Assembly (NCBI RefSeq): GCF_900636325.1 | Contig: NZ_LR134263.1 | Span: 310,001 to 374,000 of the forward strand | Reading direction: 5' to 3' | DNA: 64,000 nt | From: Staphylococcus delphini | GTDB taxonomy: Bacteria; Bacillota; Bacilli; Staphylococcales; Staphylococcaceae | Part shown: positions 10,115 to 18,664 of the stretch, piece after piece | Numbering within the stretch: the first letter of the stretch is position 1 | How the letters are laid out: the number at the start of each line of letters is the position of its first letter | The notes under the pieces: model-generated | The model's input: only the letters and a program-made list of their open reading frames with translations | What the model was told of the DNA's origin: nothing | The model's database searches: none | Translations under genes and position numbers: made by a program

Positions 10115-12979
10115 ATGGACCATTTACTTGATGATTTTAAAAATTCGTTACATAAAGGTTTTATTGATCGTTCTATTGAAAAACAAGGTCACTTTTTGCC
10201 TAAACTTCTCATTAATAATGCACAAGAAAATGTATTAGCGACAATTATTGATGAATTGTATCGCTGTGAATCATTTAGTATTTCGGTCGCATTTGTAACT
10301 GAGAGCGGTTTAGCCAGTTTGAAAACACATCTTTATGAATTGAAGCTGAAAGGTGTTAGGGGCCGTATTTTAACTTCTAACTATTTATCGTTTAATTCAC
10401 CTAAAATGTATGAAGAGTTAATGAAGTTAGAAAATGTAGATGTGCGTGTCACAAATGTGAGTGGTTTTCATGCAAAAGGTTATATTTTTGATCATGATTA
10501 CTATACGTCGATGATTGTTGGCAGTTCTAATCTGACGTCTCATGCATTAAAGGTGAATTACGAACATAATATTATGTTTTCATCTCATCGCAATGGTGAT
10601 ATCGTACATAAAGTTAAAAATCAATTTGAACAATTATGGGAAACAAGTGAGCCATTAACAGCGGCGTGGATAGAAAACTATCGTCAAGTGTACCAACCGA
10701 AAACGAGACAAGCGATATTTGAGGTAGAGCAAGCGCAAATTGAAAAACAACGGCAATTACAATCAGCTCAAGCAATCATACCGAACATGATGCAACAAGA
10801 AGCATTGAGAGAACTGGAAATGATTAGACAGCAAGGAGAAAGTAGAGGCTTGATCATTTCAGCGACAGGTACAGGGAAAACAATCATGTCTGCACTTGAC
10901 GTGAGACAGGTACAACCAGAAAAATTCCTTTTTATCGTACATAATGAAGGGATTTTGCGAAGAGCAATGGAAGATTATCGACGTGTGTTAGCAGATGAAC
11001 CCGCTGATGCATTTGGATTATTAACTGGAAATGATAAACAAACCACTGCAAAATACTTGTTTTCAACGATTCAAACGATTTCGAAACCTGATATTTATGA
11101 GCAGTTTTCACGTGAACATTTTGACTACATCGTGTTTGATGAAGCGCACCGTGTCGCTGCCGCCTCATATCGACGTGTGTTTGATTACTTTATACCTGAA
11201 TTTATTTTAGGTATGACAGCGACACCTGAACGTAATGATACACTAAATATTTTTGAACTGTTTCATTACAATATAGCTTATGAAATTCGTTTGCAAGCAG
11301 CATTAGAAAATGACATCTTATGCCCATTCCATTATTTTGGTGTCACGGATTATGAGGTGGACGGTATCATTAGCGACGATACGATTTCACTTCAAAAGCT
11401 TGCCTCAGACGCCCGTGTTCAACATATCATTGAACGCACCAAATATTACGGCTACTCTGGTGATCAGCTGAAAGGGCTTATTTTCGTAAGTCGTAAAAAT
11501 GAAGCGCATGCGTTAGCTGAAAAGTTATCGGCTTATGGTTATCCATCAGTGGCGCTTACAGGTGAGGATACGCAACAACGCCGTGCAGATGTAATCACAC
11601 AGTTACGTTCAGGGGAATTGAATTACATTATTACAGTGGATTTATTTAATGAAGGTATCGACATCCCTGAAGTGAACCAAGTTGTCATGCTCAGAGCGAC
11701 GACATCGAGTATTATTTTTGTTCAACAACTCGGTCGAGGTCTCCGTAAAAGTAGCAATAAGGATTATGTAACAGTGATAGATTTTATTGGTAACTATAAA
11801 AATAATTACTTAATCCCGGTTGCATTATCTGGAGACCCAAGTTACCACAAAGATAACTATCGTCAATTTTTAACAAATCCGGCTGTGTTAAATGGCGTTT
11901 CAACAATTAATTTTGAAGAAGTCGCGAAAAAACAAATTTTCGAGTCACTGACTAAAGCAACTTTAAATAGTGTCAAAATTTTAGATGATGCCTATAAAAA
12001 TGTTGCACGCCGCATTGGTCGTCAACCTTTACTGATGGATTTCAATGACCAGAATGCGATTGATCCATTGATTATTTTAGAGAAATACAAAAACTATCAT
12101 GATTTTCTTGAAAAACGTGGTTATACAACAGAAGTTTTAGAGCTAGACGCTTTTAAAAATCTCACATTTTTATCAAGAGAAGTTGCACCAGGATTAAAAA
12201 ATACAGAACATTTCATTTTGCAACGTTTGATTGAAGGCGATGCGAGAATAGCAGAATTATTAGAATACATGCACCAGATTGATTCAGCAGTGACCCCCGC
12301 AGATATAGAGACGACGTTAAAAATTTTGGATTTTAGCTACTTTAAAAACGATATTGAAAAGTCATACGGTTCGCCAGTCATTCATCGAAAAGGTGACGTC
12401 ATTGAATTGGCTGCACATTTTCAACGCCAACTGAAAAATGAACGATTTCAACGTTATGTTGAGGACATCATTCGTCTTGGACAATATAACAATGAGATGA
12501 AATTTGAAGGTCAAAATGAGTTCATACTCTATCAAAAGTATTTCCGTAAAGACTTTGTAAAAATAATGAATTGGGATAAAGATGTGTCGAGTACGATGTA
12601 TGGCTATCAAGTAAGGCATCATATGGTACCTATTTTTGTCACTTATCATAAACAAGAAGATATTACGACATCTACACAGTATGGCGACACATTCATAAGT
12701 CAAAGTGAATTTAAATGGTATACCCGTTCCAATCGTTCACTTAAATCTTCAGAAGTAGATGATATCGTTCATCACCAAGCGCGTAACATTCCGCTATATC
12801 TATTTGTTAAAAAAGAAGATGCAGAAGGTAAAAACTTCTATTATTTAGGACGTGTGCATGTCATTGAAGGTACCGTGGAAGAAACAACGATGAAATCTGG
12901 AGAACCCGTTGTCACGATGCATTTTAATTTAGAAACGCCTGTTCGAGACGATATTTATCGTTATATTGTCGAGCACTAA
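10115..12979 (+). CDS. PLD nuclease-like/superfamily 2 helicase/DUF3427 protein
   Basis: This 954-residue multidomain protein has three parts. Residues about 30-200 are a phospholipase-D-type nuclease domain with HAK (H119, K121) and GSSN (136-139). Residues about 225-590 are an SF2 helicase core with Walker A SATGTGKT (about 248-255), DEAH (about 342), TATPERND, and motif VI QQLGRGLRKS (about 540). The C-terminal third (about 600-954) fits the DUF3427 family. Proteins of this build have been grouped with restriction/defence and DNA-repair helicases, but no function is proven. It follows the Nudix gene with a 4-base gap and ends at a terminator, so the two form a bicistronic unit. Confidence 0.85.
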   Translation: MDHLLDDFKNSLHKGFIDRSIEKQGHFLPKLLINNAQENVLATIIDELYRCESFSISVAFVTESGLASLKTHLYELKLKGVRGRILTSNYLSFNSPKMYEELMKLENVDVRVTNVSGFHAKGYIFDHDYYTSMIVGSSNLTSHALKVNYEHNIMFSSHRNGDIVHKVKNQFEQLWETSEPLTAAWIENYRQVYQPKTRQAIFEVEQAQIEKQRQLQSAQAIIPNMMQQEALRELEMIRQQGESRGLIISATGTGKTIMSALDVRQVQPEKFLFIVHNEGILRRAMEDYRRVLADEPADAFGLLTGNDKQTTAKYLFSTIQTISKPDIYEQFSREHFDYIVFDEAHRVAAASYRRVFDYFIPEFILGMTATPERNDTLNIFELFHYNIAYEIRLQAALENDILCPFHYFGVTDYEVDGIISDDTISLQKLASDARVQHIIERTKYYGYSGDQLKGLIFVSRKNEAHALAEKLSAYGYPSVALTGEDTQQRRADVITQLRSGELNYIITVDLFNEGIDIPEVNQVVMLRATTSSIIFVQQLGRGLRKSSNKDYVTVIDFIGNYKNNYLIPVALSGDPSYHKDNYRQFLTNPAVLNGVSTINFEEVAKKQIFESLTKATLNSVKILDDAYKNVARRIGRQPLLMDFNDQNAIDPLIILEKYKNYHDFLEKRGYTTEVLELDAFKNLTFLSREVAPGLKNTEHFILQRLIEGDARIAELLEYMHQIDSAVTPADIETTLKILDFSYFKNDIEKSYGSPVIHRKGDVIELAAHFQRQLKNERFQRYVEDIIRLGQYNNEMKFEGQNEFILYQKYFRKDFVKIMNWDKDVSSTMYGYQVRHHMVPIFVTYHKQEDITTSTQYGDTFISQSEFKWYTRSNRSLKSSEVDDIVHHQARNIPLYLFVKKEDAEGKNFYYLGRVHVIEGTVEETTMKSGEPVVTMHFNLETPVRDDIYRYIVEH

Positions 12980-13002
12980 CCCTCAATCGAATACTATTTC
13001 AC

Positions 13003-13038
13003 AAAAGCGATTGCGATGTGCGTCGCTTTTAATTTTAT
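13003..13038 (+). terminator. Terminator of the Nudix-helicase operon
   Basis: AAAAGCGA pairs with TCGCTTTT and is followed by a T-rich stretch. Confidence 0.75.
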
Positions 13039-13049
13039 CTCGATTTGTA

Positions 13050-13081
13050 TATAATAACATTATCAATTTAGGCAATCCTAA
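13050..13081 (+). promoter_or_regulatory. mntH promoter with MntR-type operator
   Basis: TATAAT at 13050-13055 is followed by the palindrome TTAGG-CAAT-CCTAA at 13068-13081, which resembles MntR/DtxR-family operators. Its position just downstream of the -10 fits manganese-dependent repression of mntH. The -35 is weak. Confidence 0.6.
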
Positions 13082-13139
13082 TTTAAAATTTGGATATGTT
13101 ATTTAACGATAGAGATAGAAGAGGAAAAGGTAGAGTAAA

Positions 13140-14462
13140 ATGAGAAAAAGTTTAGAAGAGATTAATGGAACGGTCGCATATCATCGTGATGCACCGTCAT
13201 GGAAAAAAGTGTTTTTCTTTCTCGGACCAGGTGCCCTTGTTGCGGTAGGCTATATGGATCCGGGAAACTGGATTACGTCGATGGCAGGGGGCGCGCAATA
13301 TGGCTATATCCTGTTGTCGGTCATTTTAATTTCGAGTTTAGCTGCGATGTTACTCCAAAGTATGTGTGCGCGTTTAGGAATCGCGAGTGGGATGGATTTA
13401 GCACAAGTCACACGTGCGATGACTTCTAAAAAAGTGGCAGTCGTTTTATGGCTTTTCACAGAACTTGCGATTATGGCGACGGATATTGCAGAGGTTATCG
13501 GAAGTGCGATTGCGTTGAATTTACTTTTTCATATTCCGCTATGGCTCGGTGTGACGGTGACAGTATTAGACGTCTTTTTACTTTTAGCCATTATTAAGCT
13601 CGGTTTTCGTAAAATTGAAGCGCTCGTTACGGTATTAGTATTAACCGTGTTTATCATTTTTGTCTTTGAAGTTTATTTGTCAGATCCTGTATGGGGCGAT
13701 GTGTTCAGTGGATTTTTACCGCAATCTTCTGTCGTGACACAACCCGGTGCTTTATATATCGCATTAGGGATTATCGGTGCGACGATTATGCCACATAACT
13801 TATACTTGCATTCATCTATCGTGCAATCGCGAAACTATGAACGTCAATCAGATGAAGAAAAACGAGAAGCCATTCGATATGCGACGATTGATTCAAACGT
13901 CCAATTGTCACTCGCTTTTATCGTTAACTGTTTATTATTAATTTTAGGGGCAGCACTGTTTTTCGGAAGCGGTGAAGCACTCGGTGGTTTTTATGATTTA
14001 TATGATGCCCTCACACATTCAGAAGTATCTACTGTAATTGGTGGTGCGGTGATGAGTACATTGTTTGCCGTAGCGTTATTAGCTTCAGGACAAAACTCCA
14101 CGATCACTGGCACATTATCCGGCCAAATTATTATGGAAGGTTTCGTTCATTTGAAAATGGCACAATGGGTACGACGCCTTGTGACACGTATCATTGCGGT
14201 GGTTCCAGTTTTTTTCTGTTTATGGTTATACGGTTCGAGTACTGAAAAAATCGAAAATCTACTCATCTTTACGCAAGTCTTTTTAAGTTTAGCCTTACCT
14301 TTAAGTGTCATTCCGTTAGTCATTGCGACCAATAATCCTAAAATTATGGGCAAAGACTTTACCAATCCGCGTTGGGTCAATTTCATTGCGTGGGCATTGG
14401 CGATTATCTTAACAGTTTTGAATATCTATCTTATTTACGCAACTTTTGGCGAACTCGGTTAA
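13140..14462 (+). CDS. mntH: Nramp Mn2+/H+ symporter MntH
   Basis: This 440-residue, eleven-helix Nramp protein imports Mn2+ (and other divalent ions) with protons. The metal site of helix 1, MDPGNW, is at 39-44. The helix 6 MPHN motif is at about 217-220, followed by LYLHSS. The start ATG at 13140 is preceded by a weak purine stretch (AGAGGAAAAGG). An MntR-like palindrome upstream supports manganese regulation. The gene is monocistronic with its own terminator. Confidence 0.95.
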   Translation: MRKSLEEINGTVAYHRDAPSWKKVFFFLGPGALVAVGYMDPGNWITSMAGGAQYGYILLSVILISSLAAMLLQSMCARLGIASGMDLAQVTRAMTSKKVAVVLWLFTELAIMATDIAEVIGSAIALNLLFHIPLWLGVTVTVLDVFLLLAIIKLGFRKIEALVTVLVLTVFIIFVFEVYLSDPVWGDVFSGFLPQSSVVTQPGALYIALGIIGATIMPHNLYLHSSIVQSRNYERQSDEEKREAIRYATIDSNVQLSLAFIVNCLLLILGAALFFGSGEALGGFYDLYDALTHSEVSTVIGGAVMSTLFAVALLASGQNSTITGTLSGQIIMEGFVHLKMAQWVRRLVTRIIAVVPVFFCLWLYGSSTEKIENLLIFTQVFLSLALPLSVIPLVIATNNPKIMGKDFTNPRWVNFIAWALAIILTVLNIYLIYATFGELG

Positions 14463-14474
14463 TAGGGTTAAGTC

Positions 14475-14512
14475 GGGGCTTGGACATGCATTGTTCAAGC
14501 CTCTTATTTTTG
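14475..14512 (+). terminator. mntH terminator
   Basis: GGCTTGGACA pairs with TTGTTCAAGCC around a TGCA loop, followed by a T-rich run. Confidence 0.85.
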
Positions 14513-14853
14513 CTTTAAAAAATGCGAAATGATTCGAGTAGGTTGTTTTAATTTGTTTCCTTTTACTCTCTGAAAACGCACCCACTACAAATAAATATAT
14601 ATTCATTAAATGTGCATAAATAGTCACAATTTAAATCGTTAAATAAATTTTTAACATTATTTATGTACTTTATAAAGGCGTTTTTACAATATTTCGGTTG
14701 TTGAAAAGTTATATATATTCAAAACGGACAATTAAATTGAATGTATGAAATTTGCATTAAAATTTAATTTTCGATAACCTATTGCTTGTATCAAGACGTT
14801 TAACATCAAGAATCAACAGAAAAGGAGTTAAAAAGAATAAGGGGTGCTTAAAA
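14513..14853 (+). other. AT-rich leader before the choline transporter gene
   Basis: There is no gene here. The stretch is very AT-rich and contains a short dyad TTGAA(N12)TTCAA near 14703-14725, which could be part of a promoter or operator. A convincing -35/-10 pair was not assigned. Confidence 0.4.
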
Positions 14854-16479
14854 TTGCATAAAAATAATAAATTGATGGACTGGGTCGTGTTCATCGGTAC
14901 GGCAATCGTATTATTGATGGCCGTCATACCGATGATGGTGTTTCCTGAACAAAGTCGTGCAGTCGTCGTCGCGATGAATGGGTTCGTAACATCCAAAATG
15001 GGGGCCATCTATCTCGTATTGGGGCTTGCGATTTTTTGTTTTGTGTTATACATAGCTTTTGGTAAATATGGTTCGGTCACTTTAGGTCGTGCCAATGACA
15101 AGCCAGAATTTAGTGACTTTGCGTGGGCTTCGATGCTGTTTTGCGCAGGTATCGGTTCAGACATTTTGTACTGGGGTGTAATTGAGTGGGCTTATTATTT
15201 CCAAGCACCACCACACAGTGCGAAACCCTTTTCTGAGGAAGCTTTAAACTATGCGACAATGTATGGGATGTTTCATTGGGGACCTATCGCATGGGCGATT
15301 TACGTTTTGCCAGCCTTACCGATCGCATATTTAGTATTCGTCAAAAAGCAACCAGTTTTCAAAATTAGCCAAGCTTGTCGTCCGATTTTAAAAGGGCAGA
15401 CAGATAAAGCGTTAGGTAAAATTGTAGATATTTTATTCATTTTCGGACTCATTGGCGGTACAGCGACATCACTCGCATTAGGTGTACCGATGATTTCTGC
15501 AGGTCTTGAAAAGTTATTCGGTTTCGACGGGTCAAGTATGGTCGTCAAAAGTATTGTATTAATCTGTATTACAATCGTATTTGCCTACAGTTCGTACCAA
15601 GGTTTGAAAAAAGGGATTCAAGTGCTCAGTGACTTGAATGTCTGGCTATCATTTGTTTTATTAGGCTTTATCTTTGTCGTTGGCCCAACCATTTTTATTA
15701 TGGAAACAACAGTGACAGGCTTTGGGAACATGTTGAAAAACTTTTTCCAAATGGCGACATGGCTCGAACCATTCGGCGGTATCGGAGGTCGTGAAGAGAC
15801 GAACTTCCCACAACAATGGACGATATTCTATTGGTCATGGTGGATTGTTTACGCGCCATTTATCGGTCTTTTCATTGCGCGTATTTCAAAAGGGCGTACG
15901 TTAAAAGAAGTCATTTTAGGGACAATCGTCTACGGGACATTCGGCTGTGTGTTGTTCTTCGGTATTTTCGGAAACTTCGCTGTGTATTTACAAATCTCAG
16001 GTCAATTCGATGTCATCCAATTTTTAAATACACACGGTACGGAAGCAACAATCATCGAAGTCATTAGTCAACTGCCATTCTCAAAAATCATTATCGGATT
16101 GTTTATCTTGTCAGCGTTCTTATTCTTAGTCACAACATTTGATTCAGCATCATACATTGTTGCGGCAGCTACGCAAACACGTGTTAAAGGAGAACCTATC
16201 AAGTTAAACCGTTTATTCTGGGCATTTGCGCTTTGTTTACTCCCATTTTCACTCATGTTAGTCGGAGGAGAAAAAGCGTTAGAAATTTTACAAACCGCTT
16301 CTATCGTTGCAGGTGTGCCACTAATTGTCATCTTTATCATCATTATGATTTCCTTTATGATGATTTTAGGTGGAGATCGCATTGCCTTACAAAGCCGTGC
16401 CGATCGCTTTAAACGTATCGAACGCCGCTCATTAAGAATTTTGCGTGTCGGTGAAGACGAAGAAGACGACAATTTATAG
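14854..16479 (+). CDS. cudT: BCCT-family transporter, likely choline (CudT)
   Basis: This twelve-helix transporter of the betaine/choline/carnitine family is about 541 residues from TTG 14854. That start has GGGGTG 7 bases upstream; a longer in-frame start at 14782 lacks one. Family blocks include CAGIGSDILYWGVIEW and, in helix 8, WSWWIVYAPFIGLFIARIS with its tryptophan box, then SKGRTLKEV. Choline is proposed as substrate because the next genes encode CudC, betaine aldehyde dehydrogenase and choline dehydrogenase, as in the staphylococcal cud locus. Unusually, about 1.4 kb of non-coding and small-RNA DNA separates it from cudC. The acidic C-terminal tail (EDEEDD) could be an osmosensing extension (inference). 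Confidence 0.85.
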   Translation: MHKNNKLMDWVVFIGTAIVLLMAVIPMMVFPEQSRAVVVAMNGFVTSKMGAIYLVLGLAIFCFVLYIAFGKYGSVTLGRANDKPEFSDFAWASMLFCAGIGSDILYWGVIEWAYYFQAPPHSAKPFSEEALNYATMYGMFHWGPIAWAIYVLPALPIAYLVFVKKQPVFKISQACRPILKGQTDKALGKIVDILFIFGLIGGTATSLALGVPMISAGLEKLFGFDGSSMVVKSIVLICITIVFAYSSYQGLKKGIQVLSDLNVWLSFVLLGFIFVVGPTIFIMETTVTGFGNMLKNFFQMATWLEPFGGIGGREETNFPQQWTIFYWSWWIVYAPFIGLFIARISKGRTLKEVILGTIVYGTFGCVLFFGIFGNFAVYLQISGQFDVIQFLNTHGTEATIIEVISQLPFSKIIIGLFILSAFLFLVTTFDSASYIVAAATQTRVKGEPIKLNRLFWAFALCLLPFSLMLVGGEKALEILQTASIVAGVPLIVIFIIIMISFMMILGGDRIALQSRADRFKRIERRSLRILRVGEDEEDDNL

Positions 16480-16490
16480 CGATACAAAAT

Positions 16491-16546
16491 AATGGTGTAG
16501 GACAGAAATCTCAACATAGAGAGTTTAACGTCCTACACCATTTTTA
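16491..16546. terminator. cudT terminator
   Basis: AATGGTGTAGGAC pairs perfectly with GTCCTACACCATT, followed by T5. The loop carries an ACAGAAATCTC word like those in other staphylococcal intergenic hairpins. Confidence 0.85.
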
Positions 16547-16855
16547 CATGAGTTACGTTGTCTATAATGATAAATATTTCGAATTGATTCATGAATAGGG
16601 GTGGGCTAATCAAATGCTAAACTATCGTGAATTGAAGTTTTTGTAAGACATAGTGATAAGGGATGGAGAGCGCACATATATGAGCTTTTATAGTGAACCT
16701 TGAATGGAGTATGTATACATCAACTAAAGTGAAATATTAACTCTTTTAATAAGATGGAAATCTGAGTATAATCAATTGCATAAAACATAGCAGCCTATTA
16801 GTCGTATGTCATCATCTACACCTATGAAATTTATAATGATGTGGGGTGGTAGCAT

Positions 16856-16957
16856 ATGACGATCATAATCAATTTAGATATTTATATTCCAATATCTTTG
16901 ACGATTATAGGCACTTTATGCATGACCATTGTTTTGTATAAAAAGTCAAAAAAATAG
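16856..16957 (+). CDS. Small hydrophobic peptide, type I toxin candidate
   Basis: The ORF encodes 33 residues: a short polar start, a hydrophobic helix of about 20 residues (containing IPISLTIIGTLCMTIVL), and a basic tail YKKSKK. The ribosome site GGGGTGG is 6-7 bases upstream of the ATG, and TATAAT lies at 16832-16837. A terminator follows at 17054, and an oppositely directed promoter just beyond that could drive an antisense RNA across the 3' region. This layout matches staphylococcal type I toxin-antitoxin loci (SprG/SprF or Fst-like). Size, charge and context support the call; toxicity is inferred. Confidence 0.6.
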   Translation: MTIIINLDIYIPISLTIIGTLCMTIVLYKKSKK

Positions 16958-17096
16958 GCTCCCGTTACTACAATAACGAGAGCACCTAATCATAGGCTAT
17001 AATGATTAACATACGTTGAGTTACCAGCTCACTAATATGTTACTATGTTTTTGCACCTAGCTCAAGTTTTCCCGACTGACTAGGTGTTTTTTTAAT
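16950..17096 (-). ncRNA. Putative antisense antitoxin RNA, copy 1
   Basis: On the minus strand, TTGTTT (17131-17126), a 17-bp spacer and TACAAT (17108-17103) form a good promoter with a start near 17096. Transcription would run across the toxin mRNA's 3' untranslated part. It would end at the GCTCTCGTTA/TAACGGGAGC hairpin followed by T7 at about 16983-16950. The RNA would be about 145 nt and fully complementary to the toxin transcript's tail. Confidence 0.55.
17054..17093 (+). terminator. Terminator of toxin mRNA
   Basis: CACCTAG pairs with CTAGGTG and is followed by T7. Confidence 0.8.
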
Positions 17097-17124
17097 GTCT
17101 AAATTGTATCATTGGTTGCGGAAA

Positions 17125-17165
17125 AAAACAATACTTTCTATTACTGTAATAGAAAGTATTGTTTT
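17125..17165. repeat. Perfect 41-bp palindrome
   Basis: The 20-bp arms 17125-17144 and 17146-17165 are exact reverse complements around a single T. The palindrome sits exactly between the two copies of the antitoxin unit. It overlaps the -35 of antisense promoter 1 and reaches into the second copy. Confidence 0.9.
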
Positions 17166-17323
17166 GTATAAAAAGTCAAAAAAATAAGCTCCCGTTACGG
17201 CACTAACGAGAGCACCTAATCATAGGCTATAATGATTAACATACGCTGAGTTACTAGCTCACTAATATGTTACTATGTTTTTGCACCTAGCTCAAGTTTA
17301 ACCCACTTGCTAGGTGTTTTTTT
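17158..17323 (+). pseudogene. Second copy of the toxin locus, toxin 5' part missing
   Basis: 17158-17323 is a near-exact direct repeat of 16928-17093, offset by 230 bp. It keeps the last ten or so toxin codons (IVLYKKSKK and stop), the 3' untranslated part and the CACCTAG/CTAGGTG terminator (17284-17323). The start codon, ribosome site and most of the hydrophobic helix are absent, and the palindrome takes their place. Confidence 0.75.
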
Positions 17324-17326
17324 GAT
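17180..17326 (-). ncRNA. Putative orphan antitoxin RNA, copy 2
   Basis: On the minus strand, TTGTCT (17361-17356), a 17-bp spacer and TATAAT (17338-17333) form a near-consensus promoter stronger than that of copy 1. The RNA would have almost the same sequence as copy 1 but no complete toxin gene beside it. It could act in trans on the copy 1 toxin mRNA. Confidence 0.5.
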
Positions 17327-17373
17327 AATCAAATTATAGCACCACGATAAAGAAAAGACAACACTTTTTAAAT

Positions 17374-17670
17374 GCCAGTCAGAATGCTCACTATACCCAC
17401 TCTCAGATCCAATCAAAAGAAGAAGGAAAGAGATGCAGAAGTATTTAATCCATCTCCCAAAGTTGAAGTGATGTAAGTTTATAAGCACTGATAGAAAATA
17501 AAGCTTGCTCACACCCCAGATTGCAAGAATGCCCACCATACCCACTCTCAAATCCAATCAAGAAGAAGAGGAAAAGAGATGCAGAAGTATTTTTACCTAT
17601 ACTCAGAGTCGAAGTGGTGTAAATCACACCAAAAGCCCTGATAGAAAGTAAAAGGCTCTCAAAAACTCTG
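17374..17670. repeat. Two imperfect tandem units of about 145 bp
   Basis: Unit 1 (about 17374-17517) and unit 2 (about 17518-17670) share TACCCACTCTCA, TCCAATCAA, AAGAGATGCAGAAGTATTT and GAAGTG(A/G)TGTAA in the same order, offset by 145 bp. Short minus-strand frames through them repeat the same peptide words (IGFESGYGGHS), but none has a ribosome site. No function is recognised. Confidence 0.65.
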
Positions 17671-17680
17671 ATTGCAAAAT

Positions 17681-17807
17681 CGTGCAAGACTCCTGAGTCA
17701 ACAGCTGAACACGAAAATCCAATTCGGCTTCAGCAAATGTACACTTGAATCAAGCCGAATTTAGTTAAGGGTTCAGCGACTCGGAAAGCGCAGCACGATT
17801 AAGCAAT
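17681..17807 (-). repeat. Dispersed intergenic repeat, copy 2 (inverted)
   Basis: Read on the minus strand, this runs ATCGTGCTGCGCTTTCC, a CTAAATTCGGCTTGATT arm, GTGTACA, a GCCGAATTGGATTTTC arm, then CAGCTG and CTCAGGAGTC. This is the same order as at 57632-57760. The AAATTCGGC and GCCGAATT arms are inverted and can form a long hairpin. Confidence 0.75.
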
Positions 17808-17891
17808 CTGTGCTTACTCAAAACTTGAATTTTATTTTCTATACAAAAATAGCTTTATGCTGTCAGTCATATACAGCATAAAGCTTCATCA

Positions 17892-18443
17892 CTACTCCTT
17901 CGACTCCGGAATAGGAAAATACTCAAAAATCTTCCCACTCTTCAACGCATTACTAATCGACTCAAGCCAATAATAATACACACGAGAATCTTCCAACTGT
18001 GCCTTAATCTCAACCGCCTCTTCTTTCACATCATCCGCCACATCATCTGCCGCAATTATCTCATCAATCATTGCCTCAGACTCTTTCAACGCAGCCAAAT
18101 TAATCGAAATTTCACGATTCCATTTTTGCGTGAAAAAATTGGAGAAAAACTCAAAGAAATCTTTCTCAGCCTCAAAATGTTGTTTGCGACTGCCGCGTGT
18201 CAGACGTTGCTTCACAATATCGAACTCTTGCAACTTTTTCACACCCGCGCTCATACTCGGCTTACTCATCTGTAACTCTTGGCGCATTTCATCGAGTGTC
18301 ATACTTTCTTTAAAGAGCATAATGCCATACAAATTCCCAACGCTACGATTAATGCCATAAAGGTCCATCGTCTCAGCGATAGAATTAATGACAATATCTT
18401 TCGCTTCTTCTAATTTGGCTTCATATGTTTTTGCACGTGCCAT
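17892..18443 (-). CDS. cudC: GbsR/MarR-type regulator CudC
   Basis: This 183-residue winged-helix protein of the GbsR branch of MarR regulators has its DNA-binding region at about residues 25-90 (TLDEMRQELQMSKPSMSAGV). A C-terminal helical part follows. GbsR/CudC proteins sense choline or betaine and repress the choline-oxidation genes. The start at 18443 is chosen because AGGAGGTG lies 8 bases before that ATG; the frame extends 13 codons further upstream. It diverges from betaine aldehyde dehydrogenase, across a spacer with a perfect inverted repeat that is its likely operator. Confidence 0.88.
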   Translation of the reverse strand: MARAKTYEAKLEEAKDIVINSIAETMDLYGINRSVGNLYGIMLFKESMTLDEMRQELQMSKPSMSAGVKKLQEFDIVKQRLTRGSRKQHFEAEKDFFEFFSNFFTQKWNREISINLAALKESEAMIDEIIAADDVADDVKEEAVEIKAQLEDSRVYYYWLESISNALKSGKIFEYFPIPESKE

Positions 18444-18579
18444 AATGACGACACCTCCTATCATCATAAAACATTTTAACATTTAACTTGAGAAAAGCGA
18501 GTCATTAATTAAAAAAATTTCTAACATTCTTTATCAATTTAACGCTTTTTGTAGGAAGGTGTAAAGCAATCGCTAGCAG

Positions 18580-18652
18580 TTGACAGTGTCATTTTTCATA
18601 TGATAAAGTTAAGTTTGTGAAATTCGTTAAATAAAAACTTAACAAACTTAAC
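18580..18652 (+). promoter_or_regulatory. cudA promoter and probable CudC operator
   Basis: TTGACA at 18580-18585 is followed about 16 bp later by GATAAA at 18602-18607. Immediately downstream, GTTAAGTTTGT (18608-18618) and ACAAACTTAAC (18642-18652) are perfect 11-bp inverted arms. A nested GTTAA(N8)TTAAC lies between them. The ribosome site GGAGGG follows at once. Placement just after the -10 fits repression by CudC. Confidence 0.65.
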
Positions 18653-18664
18653 GGAGGGATACTG

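Noticed and set aside
17273..17687. Two minus-strand frames (94 and 80 codons) in the 17.3-17.7 kb gap
   Set aside because: They run through a tandem repeat and the antitoxin terminator. There is no ribosome site, and the similar peptide words come from the DNA duplication.
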